A stretch of 21,548 bases of DNA from CAZDHT01 sp964505325 (GCA_964505325.1 CAZDHT010000063.1:1-21548); one strand, 5' to 3'; positions 14,995 to 21,546 are shown, numbered from the stretch's first letter. The notes: generated by a model from the letters alone, not told the origin. Numbers and translations are program-made.

Positions 14995-15990
14995 TCACCG
15001 CGCAGACAGGGGGCCGCGCCCTTGGGCCACCTTTTCGAGCAGACGGCGATAGTAGATGTAGTTCTCGAGCGGGACGTTGGCCCGCACGCGGCCGTCGGCA
15101 AGCGGGACGTAGCCGCCCTGGGCGAGTAGCGGGGGGACTTTCGTTTCGATCTCGCGGCGGATCGACGCCTTGCTCCCGAGGAGCGCGTCGAGATCGATCC
15201 CGCCGATGAGCCGAAGCGAGCGCCCGAACTCGCGGCGGAGCGACCGGTAGTCCATCGCGCGCGCCTCGACCTCGCAGGCCCAGAGCCCGTCGAACCCGGC
15301 GTCCAACACGGCGGGGAGCAGGGCGCGGGCGTTGGCGTAGGTCAGGAAGATAATGGTCTGGACCCCGCCGCGCCGGAGCGCGTCGATGACGGGCCGGTAG
15401 CCGCGGAGCACGAAGCGCTCGTACGACCGGGGCGAGAGCAGCGAGCCGTCGCTGCCGCCGATCGGTTCGGAGAAGGTGGCGAAGTCCACGTCGACCTCGC
15501 GCAACACCCGCTCGGCCAGTCGTGCGTGGAACTCGCCGTAGATGTCCATCATTTCCATCACGACGGCGGGGGCGTCGTTCAGCAGGTACAGAACGTCCGT
15601 GAAGCGGCCCCAAGTGCGGACGCCCATCGACAGGAAGAAGCCGCGGTGTGCCGGCAACTGGAGCACGTGTTCGCGGGTGCGCCACGCCTCGACGCGCCGC
15701 GCCCAGTCATCCGGCAAGCGGCCCGGGTCGTCCGGGTCGAGCCGCCGCCGGAGCGCCCTGAGCCCGCGGCGCGAGGTCGGCCATCTCTTCGGCGCCGGGC
15801 GGGGCTCGAGATCGACCGGGACCTGCTCGCGCCGGTCGATCTCAAACATCTCCGAAAGCTCGGCGTCGGGCGGCAGGCCCTGCGCGCGCCACCGCTCGAG
15901 CACATCGTCGCGGAATCCCTCGTCGAAGAGCGGAACCCTGTCCGGCGTTCCGTAGCGCATCGTTTGGGCGAACCGTTCCCGGGAGGTCAT
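14995..15990 (-). CDS. URO-D superfamily protein
   Basis: This 331-residue protein has the uroporphyrinogen decarboxylase/MtaA-CmuA barrel fold, by motif. TPDRVPLFDEGF (15-26) is the N-terminal family block. SEPIGGSDGSLLSPRSYERF (174-193) matches the D-x-GxxxxLISP block. LIGGIDLDALL (261-271) and GGYVPLADGRVRANVPLENYIYY (292-314) match the closing blocks. It is probably not HemE: the HemE-type N-terminal MRQAGR is absent, and the His usual before VP in the last block is lost. The HSCG-type metal site of cobalamin-dependent methyltransferases is also missing (FLTYAN instead). GAGGAG lies 7 bases before ATG 15990. It follows the GH94 gene by 54 bases, suggesting a carbohydrate or methoxy-sugar role; that is an inference. 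Confidence 0.8.
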   Translation of the reverse strand: MTSRERFAQTMRYGTPDRVPLFDEGFRDDVLERWRAQGLPPDAELSEMFEIDRREQVPVDLEPRPAPKRWPTSRRGLRALRRRLDPDDPGRLPDDWARRVEAWRTREHVLQLPAHRGFFLSMGVRTWGRFTDVLYLLNDAPAVVMEMMDIYGEFHARLAERVLREVDVDFATFSEPIGGSDGSLLSPRSYERFVLRGYRPVIDALRRGGVQTIIFLTYANARALLPAVLDAGFDGLWACEVEARAMDYRSLRREFGRSLRLIGGIDLDALLGSKASIRREIETKVPPLLAQGGYVPLADGRVRANVPLENYIYYRRLLEKVAQGRGPLSAR

Positions 15991-16044
15991 GCGACGTCTC
16001 CTCTCGCGGCTCGCGCCTGCGCGTGGCAACGGGCGCCGGCCGGC

Positions 16045-18486
16045 TCAGCCCATTACGACGTCGACGCGGTGGGTACCGCCGTCGCCGACGTACTTGACGA
16101 CGTTGCCCTTGACGGTCTTTCCGTCAACCGTGAGGCTCTTTACGCCCTTCTGGACGCGCCCCGGGTTGCGGATGTGCACCTCGTAGGTGTCGCCGCGGAA
16201 ACGTCGCGTCATGGCGGCCCGCTTCCAGGTCTCGGCAATGCACGGATCAATGACCAGGCCGTCATACGTCGGACGTACCCCCAGCACGTACTCCGTGGCC
16301 GAGATGAAGAGCCAACCGGCCGAGGCGGTGAGCCAGCCCTGCCCGGCCTCGCCGCCGCGGCCCTCGGTGTCATCATCGGCGACGTAGTAGTTCGATATCG
16401 TGTACGGCTCGCCGCTCGCGACCTTGAAGCCGCGCGGCTTGCGTCCGGGCCCGCCCCGAGCCTTGTCGAGGGGCGCGGGATGCGGGAGCACCCGCTTGAA
16501 CAGGTCCATGGCTTCGTTGCCCATCCCCAGCTTGGCGTAGGCTTGGATGAGCTGGATGGCGTGATGCGTGTAGGGGTTGTTGTTCATGTGCCCGCGCAGC
16601 GCGGTCATCTGGCCGATGTTCGGGTCGCGGGTGTTGTACATCGGCGCGAACAGCTTCGGTCCGTACTCGCAGTAGAGGTGCTCGCGCACGGATTGGATGG
16701 CCCGGCGAAGACGTTTCGGTGAAGAAATCCCGCCGAGCACCGCCCACGACTGGGCGATCAGGTGGATGGCGCCCTCGTGGTTCTTGCTGGAGCCGATGAC
16801 GTCACCCCTGTCGTTCCAGCCTCGGATGAACCACTTGCCGTCCCAGGCGGCGCGGTTGAAGCAGCGCCGGACCTCGCGGGCCATCTCGCTGAACTCCCGC
16901 TTCGCCCGGTCCTTCCCGAGGTGGCGGCACAGCCCGATCATCTCTCCGAGCCCGTGGTAGAAGGTCTCGGTCATCCAGGCCGACTCGCCCTTCCATTCGC
17001 GGCCGCACAGGTCCATCGCATCGTTGATGTCGCCCCAGCCGAAGAGCGAGAGGCCGCGCCGGCCGCGCAGGTGGAACAAGTTCCGCATGGCCTGGACGGC
17101 GTGCTCCCACACCGTCGCGGGAGGCGTCGGCTCGAAGAACGCGTCCTTTGCCTTGAAGCCGCGGCGGGTCTTGCTGACGGACAGGCCGGGCCCGGAGAAG
17201 TAAGGCACCTTCTCGTCAAGGATGCCGAGGTCGCCGGTCTCCTTCAGATAACTCGTCAGCGCGTAGACGATCCAGTAAGCGCTGTCGACGTAGTATCGAT
17301 AGTCGTGGTCTCCGATCAGGGACCACTGGCGGAGGCAGTGGCCGTCGGGGTACTGGTACTGAAGCGCCTCGAGAATCAGGTCCCGGCACTGGCCCGGTTC
17401 GACACTGACGGCGGCCCGTGCGTCCTGGAGTGTGTCGCGGAACCCGTTGCGGAACGATCCGCCGCGGCTCTTCCAGTTCGCCATCACGTATATCTGGTTC
17501 TTCAGCCAGATGTTCGTGAACAGATCGAAGTCGGCGGACGGCGTGCGGACGTCGACGGGCGCCAGGTAGTCCCGGACGGCGGTCCTCGTCTTCTCAAATT
17601 CCTTGTTCGCCTTCTCTGTTGTGCCGTACTTCCTGATCAGCCGTCGGCGCGCGGCCGGTGTATCGCCGTAGCCGGCGACGATGCTGAACGTCCGGCTCTG
17701 TCCCGGGTCGAGAGCCAGCTTGATTCTCACACAGGCGATGGTCTGCTCGCAGTAGCCGCGCGAGTTGCCGAGCGCTCCGTTCCGCACGGCGGCCGGATTT
17801 GCCCAGCCGTCGTAGAACGTGCCGCGGAACTTCTGCCCGCTGCACTCATACCCGCTCGGCTTCAGCTCCGAATGGAAGAACCCCTCGTAGACCCGGTCGA
17901 GGTGGTGCGGATCGAAGTATTCGCCGATAATGGCCCGCTCGCGGGGCCGGTAGTCCGCCTGGCAGAACCATTCGTGCACGTTGTCCTGGCGCACGAAACC
18001 GGTCAGCTTCCATGACTGGAACGGATACAGGCTGATGTGCCGTCGTCTCTTCGAGCGGTTGGTGACGGTGATCGTCCACAGCTCGACGGGGTCGTTCTGC
18101 GAAACGAAAATCCTCAGCGAGCCCTCGACCCCCTTGTGCCTCGTCTCGAAGATGCTGTAGCCGAACCCGACGCGGCATCGGTACGAATCGAGCACCCCCT
18201 TGACCGGCCCCCACGTGAGCGACCAGAACGAGCCGTCGTCGTCATCGCGGACATACACCCACTTGCCCGGCTCGTCATATCGCGGCTCGTAGTGGTTGAT
18301 GCGCAGTTCCTGGTTGTACATGCTGAAGCCGCCGCCCGTGTGCGACAGGTACATGCCGTAGACCTTGTTGGTCAGGAAGTTGATCCACGGCTTGCCCAGG
18401 TTGGGCTCGGTGATGACGTACTCCATGCCGTCGGGCGTGAACGCGCCGTGCTGGCGAGCCGGCGTCTTTCCGTAGGCCCTTGCCAT
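16045..18486 (-). CDS. GH94-type glycoside phosphorylase
   Basis: This 813-residue protein matches the GH94 (former GT36) layout of cellobiose and chitobiose phosphorylases. It has an N-terminal beta-sandwich (1-270), a helical linker, an (alpha/alpha)6 barrel (about 320-730) and a C-terminal beta lid. NGFRDTLQDARAA (347-359) contains the family FRDxxQD, whose second Asp (D355) should be the general acid. GWGDINDAMD (483-492) replaces the usual GDWNDGMN. NNNPYTHHA (635-643) matches ENGGxYTHAA. TASAGW (720-725) is the phosphate-binding loop. These enzymes cleave beta-glucosides with phosphate in the cytoplasm, and no signal peptide is present, which agrees. The altered GDIND and NNNPY loops suggest a substrate other than cellobiose. 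GGGAGG lies 9 bases before the ATG. Confidence 0.92.
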   Translation of the reverse strand: MARAYGKTPARQHGAFTPDGMEYVITEPNLGKPWINFLTNKVYGMYLSHTGGGFSMYNQELRINHYEPRYDEPGKWVYVRDDDDGSFWSLTWGPVKGVLDSYRCRVGFGYSIFETRHKGVEGSLRIFVSQNDPVELWTITVTNRSKRRRHISLYPFQSWKLTGFVRQDNVHEWFCQADYRPRERAIIGEYFDPHHLDRVYEGFFHSELKPSGYECSGQKFRGTFYDGWANPAAVRNGALGNSRGYCEQTIACVRIKLALDPGQSRTFSIVAGYGDTPAARRRLIRKYGTTEKANKEFEKTRTAVRDYLAPVDVRTPSADFDLFTNIWLKNQIYVMANWKSRGGSFRNGFRDTLQDARAAVSVEPGQCRDLILEALQYQYPDGHCLRQWSLIGDHDYRYYVDSAYWIVYALTSYLKETGDLGILDEKVPYFSGPGLSVSKTRRGFKAKDAFFEPTPPATVWEHAVQAMRNLFHLRGRRGLSLFGWGDINDAMDLCGREWKGESAWMTETFYHGLGEMIGLCRHLGKDRAKREFSEMAREVRRCFNRAAWDGKWFIRGWNDRGDVIGSSKNHEGAIHLIAQSWAVLGGISSPKRLRRAIQSVREHLYCEYGPKLFAPMYNTRDPNIGQMTALRGHMNNNPYTHHAIQLIQAYAKLGMGNEAMDLFKRVLPHPAPLDKARGGPGRKPRGFKVASGEPYTISNYYVADDDTEGRGGEAGQGWLTASAGWLFISATEYVLGVRPTYDGLVIDPCIAETWKRAAMTRRFRGDTYEVHIRNPGRVQKGVKSLTVDGKTVKGNVVKYVGDGGTHRVDVVMG

Positions 18487-18569
18487 TCTCCTCTGCCTCC
18501 CTTGGTGATTGCGGGGTGTGGATCGCGTCCAACCTTACCCCGATTCATCTGGGAAAGCAAGCCGCGAGC

Positions 18570-18634
18570 GGCGGAAACCAGGGACTGCCACTCGCTGCCT
18601 GCCCGACGCAGGCGGGGCTGTCCCGGTTTCCGCC
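18570..18634. repeat. 65-base hairpin upstream of the GH94 gene
   Basis: GGCGGAAACC, a one-base bulge and GGGA on the left (18570-18584) pair with TCCC and GGTTTCCGCC (18621-18634), making 14 bp. A second small stem CCTGC/GCAGG sits in the loop. It lies about 85 bases before the GH94 start, so it could affect that transcript, or it is simply another mobile palindrome. Confidence 0.65.
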
Positions 18635-18675
18635 AAACACGCCACGATCAGAGCACCCGCTCGGTCCCCCGTTGC

Positions 18676-18978
18676 CTGAGTCATCCCCAGTTTTCGCAGG
18701 TTCTTGCCCAAGCAGCGTTTACGCTGCTTTCCGAGTCCGCCGCAGGCGGGCGAGAATAGGCCCCCGCTTCAGCGGGGGGCGAGCAGCGGCCGCCCCTCCT
18801 TCTACGCTCAGCCCCGTTTACGGGGCTTGTCCGTCTCGGCTAAAGCCCTCTAGCAAGCCCCGTGAACGGGGCTTAAGGCCAAACATGAGGCGCGGCCCGC
18901 TCGACCCCGCCTGAAGGCGGGGCCTATTCTCGGAGCTGTCGCTCCTCGCCCCGTCTCGAAAACTGGGGGATGACTCAG
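18676..18978. mobile_element. MITE-like long palindromic element
   Basis: The terminal inverted repeats are CTGAGTCATCC followed by CCAGTTTTCG at 18676-18696, and its reverse complement with one extra C at 18957-18978. Nested within is a second pair starting CGAGAATAGGCCCC (18751 onwards, and reversed ending at 18932) that extends imperfectly for about 45 bases. There is also a central pair around GCCCCGTTTACGGGGC (18811-18826) and GCCCCGTGAACGGGGC (18857-18872). CCCGTTGC stands directly on both outer sides (18668-18675 and 18980-18987), consistent with an 8-base target duplication. It encodes nothing. Possible identities are a non-autonomous transposon or a REP doublet (BIME). Confidence 0.65.
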
Positions 18979-18990
18979 TCCCGTTGCTCC

Positions 18991-19018
18991 TTGACTTCCC
19001 CGTCTGCTATGCTATCCT
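18991..19018 (+). promoter_or_regulatory. Promoter in front of the TPR genes
   Basis: TTGACT (18991-18996) is followed after 16 bases by TATCCT (19013-19018), each matching consensus at 4 or 5 of 6 positions. It points into the TPR remnant and the intact TPR gene, whose ATG is about 175 bases beyond the expected transcript start. It begins 4 bases after the presumed target duplication of the palindromic element. Confidence 0.5.
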
Positions 19019-19073
19019 CTTGGCAGAGCGGCACCGGGAGATTCGCACCCTCAGATCCGCAACGTCCGCGCAG

Positions 19074-19089
19074 AGGTCCGGTGCCAGGC
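19074..19089 (+). repeat. GTGCCAGGC motif at the TPR-remnant junction
   Basis: AGGTCCGGTGCCAGGC differs from the start of the 24-base repeat at 6318 by one inserted G. It lies immediately before the point where homology to the TPR gene tail begins, suggesting that the deletion ended at this repeat. Confidence 0.5.
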
Positions 19090-19093
19090 GCGC

Positions 19094-19177
19094 GGAAAGA
19101 CCGCTCAGAAGCTCGGCCACAAGGTCGATCCCGACTTCCTGGCCGATCTCCGGAGGGCCTCGGGGCGGGAGAAATGA
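19094..19177 (+). pseudogene. C-terminal remnant of a lost TPR gene
   Basis: Reading from 19094 to the TGA at 19175-19177 gives GKTAQKLGHKVDPDFLADLRRASGREK (written here as GKTAQKLGHKVDPDF, then LADLRRASGREK). This is nearly the same as the C-terminus of the intact TPR protein that follows (KAAQRLGHKVDPDF, then LADLRSASGREK). Nothing upstream resembles a TPR gene. It is therefore the tail of a tandem paralogue whose body was deleted, with the break at a GTGCCAGGC motif. Confidence 0.8.
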
Positions 19178-19199
19178 CGCGAGGTCAAGAGGGGATGTC
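19101..19199 (+). repeat. 99-base direct repeat, copy 1
   Basis: This copy covers the tail of the lost TPR gene plus the 22 bases leading to the ATGTC at the start of the next gene. It matches copy 2 (19565-19663) at 93 of 99 positions by hand alignment, with a 464-base period. Confidence 0.85.
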
Positions 19200-19200
19200 G

Positions 19201-19641
19201 ATGGCTAAGTACGTTCTTGCCGCGGTTCTTCTCGTTGCACTGGTCGCGGCGGTGATATGGATTGCGGCCAGGCCCGACGACGACGCTGAAGCCTACTACA
19301 ATCGTGGCGTTGCTCACCAAGACGAAGAGCAACATGACTTGGCGATCAAGGACTTCGCCAAGGCCATCGAGCTCAAACCGGACTACGCCGACGCCTTCTG
19401 CAATCGCGGCTTCGCCTACGGCGGGAAAGGGCTGTGGGACCTCGCGATCAAGGACTTCACCAAGGTCATCGAGCTTGCTCCTGAGGCCCCGACGATATAC
19501 GAAAACAGAGCCCGTACGTATCTGGCCCAGAAAAGCTACGACGCTGCCTGGGCCGACGTAAAGGCCGCTCAGAGGCTAGGCCATAAGGTCGATCCGGACT
19601 TCCTGGCCGATCTCCGGAGCGCCTCGGGGCGGGAGAAATGA
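19201..19641 (+). CDS. Membrane-anchored TPR protein
   Basis: This 146-residue protein has an N-terminal signal anchor (KYVLAAVLLVALVAAVIWIAA) followed by three tetratricopeptide units: AEAYYNRGVAHQDEEQHDLAIKDFAKAIELKP, ADAFCNRGFAYGG...IKDFTKVIELAP and PTIYENRARTYLAQ...WADVKAAQRLG, split here only for length. TPRs are protein-docking helices; no enzyme is implied. The likely location is the inner membrane facing the periplasm. ATG 19201 is preferred because GAGGGG lies 6 bases upstream; an in-frame ATG at 19195 overlaps that ribosome binding site. The gene lies between 99-base direct repeats made of its own tail, so it is one survivor of a tandem gene array. Confidence 0.82.
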   Translation: MAKYVLAAVLLVALVAAVIWIAARPDDDAEAYYNRGVAHQDEEQHDLAIKDFAKAIELKPDYADAFCNRGFAYGGKGLWDLAIKDFTKVIELAPEAPTIYENRARTYLAQKSYDAAWADVKAAQRLGHKVDPDFLADLRSASGREK

Positions 19642-19663
19642 CGCGAGGTCAGGAGGGGATGTC
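19565..19663 (+). repeat. 99-base direct repeat, copy 2
   Basis: The copy begins inside the TPR coding sequence and runs past its stop to GGATGTC. There the next unit of the array would have begun with ATGTCGATGGC. Instead the sequence changes abruptly to the 24-base RAYT-type repeat. Confidence 0.85.
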
Positions 19664-19687
19664 AAGCTCGGTGCCTGGCACGGACCT
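19664..19687 (-). repeat. RAYT-type repeat at two broken gene ends
   Basis: This is the exact reverse complement of the 24 bases at 6318-6341, with core GTGCCAGGCACC. It separates the truncated TPR array from the truncated transposase gene, so it marks a recombination or insertion point. Confidence 0.75.
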
Positions 19688-19689
19688 GG

Positions 19690-19956
19690 GTTGATCGCCT
19701 GGCTGTAGAGCCAATGCGTCCGCCCGACCGCCTTGGCGAGCGAATCCGCCGCGTGCGCCGTCGCCACCAGATGCACGTGGTTCGGCATCAGGCAGTACGC
19801 ATGCACGTCCAGGCCGTAGCGCGCGGATTGCTCTCTCAGAGTCAGCAGGTAGAACTCATAATCGTCGGCGACGAAGAAGACATCCTCACGGTTATTGCCG
19901 CGCTGGGTGATGTGGTGCGGGGAGTCGGAGACAACGGCTCGTGCGAATCTGGGCAT
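19690..19956 (-). pseudogene. REP-associated tyrosine transposase, truncated
   Basis: The first 89 residues match the start of TnpA_REP/Y1-type transposases: DSPHHITQRGNNREDVFF, YGLDVHAYCLMPNHVHLVA with the HUH pair H60-x-H62, and LAKAVGRTHWLYSQAIN. Family members are usually about 200-240 residues and carry the rest of the catalytic domain after this point (GHLWQGRF-type block, nucleophilic Tyr). Here the gene is cut at 19690, two bases from the 24-base palindromic repeat. The frame then continues to 19576 through repeat and antisense TPR DNA, which is not transposase. It therefore cannot be active. A diverged GGACAGTCACC repeat lies 38 bases upstream of its ATG. Confidence 0.85.
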
Positions 19957-19993
19957 GTCGCAATGATACCACGCCTGCCGCTGATGTCAACAG

Positions 19994-20011
19994 AAAACCT
20001 GGTGACTGTCC
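19994..20011 (-). repeat. GGACAGTCACC repeat, diverged copy
   Basis: On the minus strand GGACAGTCACC is followed by AGG and TTTT. It resembles the TTCAGGACAGTCACCGTTTT pair at 20521 and 20576 and lies in front of the transposase relic, as expected for a repeat served by such an enzyme. Confidence 0.5.
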
Positions 20012-20058
20012 CTCTTAACACAGTGGCGGATCTCCGCCGTTCCCCAGAGCGCCGCCGG

Positions 20059-20385
20059 TCAGCGGAAGGCGCAGAGCACGAGATAGACATTGTGAATCAG
20101 GAGGCACGCGCCGAAGAAAAGATCCTCGGCGACAATGCGCCTTAGCTTGGTACGCTCTTCCGGCGTCCCGCCCAGGGCTCTTGCTGTCCGCACATCGCCC
20201 AGAAACAGAATGCTGATGGGCAAGTCCACGGCGACGCAAGATACCAACAAGCTTAGCGTTTTCCATGCCGGGGCGTAGTAGGCCGTCCAGCCGCCAGCTA
20301 AGCCGATGTAGATGAATAGGAGCCACAGCAACGAGCGCCTGTCCGCCTGGAAAAAACTGTTTATGCCTTTCAGAAGTCCAGTCAT
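20059..20385 (-). CDS. Small multi-pass membrane protein, unknown
   Basis: I do not recognise this 108-residue protein. Three hydrophobic stretches suggest an integral membrane protein: LLWLLFIYIGLAGGWTAYYA (about 19-38), TLSLLVSCVAVDLPISILFLG (about 43-63) and LFFGACLLIHNVYLVLCAF (about 89-107). Between the last two lies a charged cytosolic-type loop GDVRTARALGGTPEERTKLRR. The composition is strongly membrane-like, which argues for a real gene. No clear ribosome binding site precedes the ATG at 20385, and both neighbours are repeat DNA. The start is therefore unsure, and it could be a fragment of a larger family member. Confidence 0.6.
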   Translation of the reverse strand: MTGLLKGINSFFQADRRSLLWLLFIYIGLAGGWTAYYAPAWKTLSLLVSCVAVDLPISILFLGDVRTARALGGTPEERTKLRRIVAEDLFFGACLLIHNVYLVLCAFR

Positions 20386-20520
20386 CGAGGCAACAAGTCC
20401 ACGTCACAGGAGAAAGGAGAGAAGGGCGCCGCTCTTGACAGCCGCAACTCGACGCTACTTGACTGTCAGGGGCCTTGCTGATGGTCAGGTTGCCGTTGCT
20501 GCTCGTGCTTCATTCTGATA

Positions 20521-20595
20521 TTCAGGACAGTCACCGTTTTTTGCGCCTCGTGGTCTTCGGCCGGCCGACGGAGAATTCAGGACAGTCACCGTTTT
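20521..20595 (+). repeat. Direct pair of TTCAGGACAGTCACCGTTTT
   Basis: The same 20 bases occur without mismatch at 20521-20540 and 20576-20595, 55 bases apart. A GGCCGGCC palindrome lies between them. Related copies at 12827 and, inverted, at 19994 show a dispersed family. Confidence 0.8.
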
Positions 20596-20779
20596 CGCCT
20601 CTCTTCGTGTGGCGGCTGAGCGGAAGTTAGCGGAGGTGATGGTTCGTTCGCCCCAACTGCCCCAGTCGCCGCCGCCTCGCCCGTCAGCATTATACCACAG
20701 AAACCGCCCGCATGCCGCAGGGTTAGGCGCCGCTGGGCGGACTCTCTTGAAAAGCGGCGTCAAGCCGCCGCAGTCCAAC

Positions 20780-20796
20780 GGTCGCCTGCGGCGACC
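20780..20796. repeat. Hairpin GGTCGCC-TGC-GGCGACC
   Basis: A perfect 7-bp stem with a 3-base loop, in a run of CGCCG-rich sequence. It belongs with the other palindromes of this gap and shows no link to a gene. Confidence 0.5.
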
Positions 20797-20940
20797 CGCG
20801 CGTCGGCGGTTGACGAGCACCCGGGCCCCGGAAGGCTCGCGGAATGGCCCCCGGAATGGCGGGAGGCGCCCAAGTTTCTCGGGAAGCTCTTCGGTTCATG
20901 TCGCAACGCCGGGGAGTTGCCGGCCAACTGCCGTCCGGAA

Positions 20941-20984
20941 GCCCTGAAAGGGCGTCATGTGATAGCCCAGGGCAACGCCCTGGG
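20941..20984. repeat. Double hairpin of the CCCAGGGC type
   Basis: GCCCT-GAA-AGGGC (20941-20953) is followed by CCCAGGGC-AAC-GCCCTGGG (20966-20984), a perfect 8-bp stem. The same type of unit recurs in the next repeat (21008-21121). Confidence 0.65.
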
Positions 20985-21007
20985 TATGGTTCGGGGCGAG
21001 AGACCGA

Positions 21008-21121
21008 AGCCCTGAAGGGGCGAAATCGCAGCAGCATTCCGCTCCTTCAGAGCTTGCGGGTGTTTCCGCCCGGATTCCTGGGGCGTTGCCCCAGGCTGTC
21101 CTATTTCGCCCCTTCGGGGCT
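21008..21121. repeat. Nested inverted repeat of the GGGGCGAAAT type
   Basis: AGCCCTGAAGGGGCGAAAT (21008-21026) is the reverse complement of 21103-21121 with one mismatch. Between them sits a perfect hairpin CCTGGGGC-GTT-GCCCCAGG (21077-21095). It is organised like the neighbouring double hairpin, so the two are probably copies of one composite repeat in different states. Confidence 0.65.
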
Positions 21122-21255
21122 GCCCCTCCGCAGGGGGGTCTCTCGATCCCCGATATTGAGAAATCGACGGATTCTTTTGGCGTCGCAAGTTGCCGGAACC
21201 CAATGTGATACGTTGATATGCCACTTCTGCGAGTGGATAAAATGTGTTTCTGGGC

Positions 21256-21284
21256 TTGACAGCGGGGCGATTGTGTGATATAAT
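21256..21284 (+). promoter_or_regulatory. Consensus sigma70 promoter
   Basis: TTGACA (21256-21261), 17 bases, TATAAT (21279-21284): every position matches the bacterial housekeeping consensus. The transcript should start near 21291. No coding region follows within the remaining 258 bases, so it drives either a gene beyond the window or a small RNA. Confidence 0.8.
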
Positions 21285-21347
21285 TCTGGCATACGGGGTG
21301 TTGTTACTCATCCGGCAGCACCAATCCTTTGCTGGCGTTTCCATCGT

Positions 21348-21363
21348 ACTCGTGATCACGAGT
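21348..21363. promoter_or_regulatory. 16-base perfect palindrome in the leader
   Basis: ACTCGTGATCACGAGT reads identically on both strands. It lies about 57 bases beyond the predicted start of the consensus promoter, so it could be a repressor site or an RNA stem. No regulator gene is seen nearby. Confidence 0.45.
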
Positions 21364-21524
21364 GAGATCAGCACTACAATGCTGAGATTTCACCGCAGAG
21401 ATCACGGAGATCGCAGAGAACTCCCTAGCAGTCAAGGGCTTACGAGTTTATCTCCAATGGCCCATGGCCGGCACGGGCTCGTCCGACCAGAACAGACATA
21501 AGCCATTGTCTCTGCGGCCTCTGC

Positions 21525-21546
21525 CGGACACGGAACACCGTGTCCG
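21525..21546. terminator. Perfect 9-bp hairpin at the window edge
   Basis: CGGACACGG-AACA-CCGTGTCCG is a strong stem-loop about 235 bases downstream of the predicted start of the consensus promoter. A T-tract cannot be checked because the window ends two bases later. It may instead be a repeat, since related GTGTCCGG arms occur at 14856-14882. Confidence 0.35.

Larger units (their letters stand above)
18487..19093. other. Repeat-filled gap between the GH94 and TPR genes
   Basis: There is no gene here. From left to right the stretch holds the GH94 ribosome binding site and leader, a strong hairpin (18570-18634), a long palindromic element (18676-18978), a promoter (18991-19018) and a GTGCCAGGC motif (19081-19089) where the TPR-gene remnant begins. 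Frames that extend the TPR gene leftwards through this DNA are not believable as protein. Confidence 0.65.

Noticed and set aside
14995..15990. Assignment as HemE, the haem-pathway uroporphyrinogen decarboxylase
   Set aside because: The characteristic N-terminal arginine block and other HemE residues are missing, and the neighbourhood has no haem genes.
18970..19200. A longer N-terminus for the TPR protein starting at 18970
   Set aside because: The added residues are Arg/Ser/Pro-rich, run through the promoter and the remnant of the upstream gene in another frame, and precede a clear signal anchor that should be N-terminal.
19576..19689. C-terminal extension of the transposase frame
   Set aside because: These 38 codons read through the palindromic repeat and the antisense of the TPR gene tail, so they are not transposase sequence.
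18676..21121. CRISPR array
   Set aside because: The repeats are palindromes of differing sequence and spacing, with no regular repeat-spacer pattern and no cas genes.
21244..21501. 85-codon plus-strand frame after the consensus promoter
   Set aside because: Its start lies upstream of the promoter elements, so this transcript could not encode it, and its second half is low-complexity spacer DNA.
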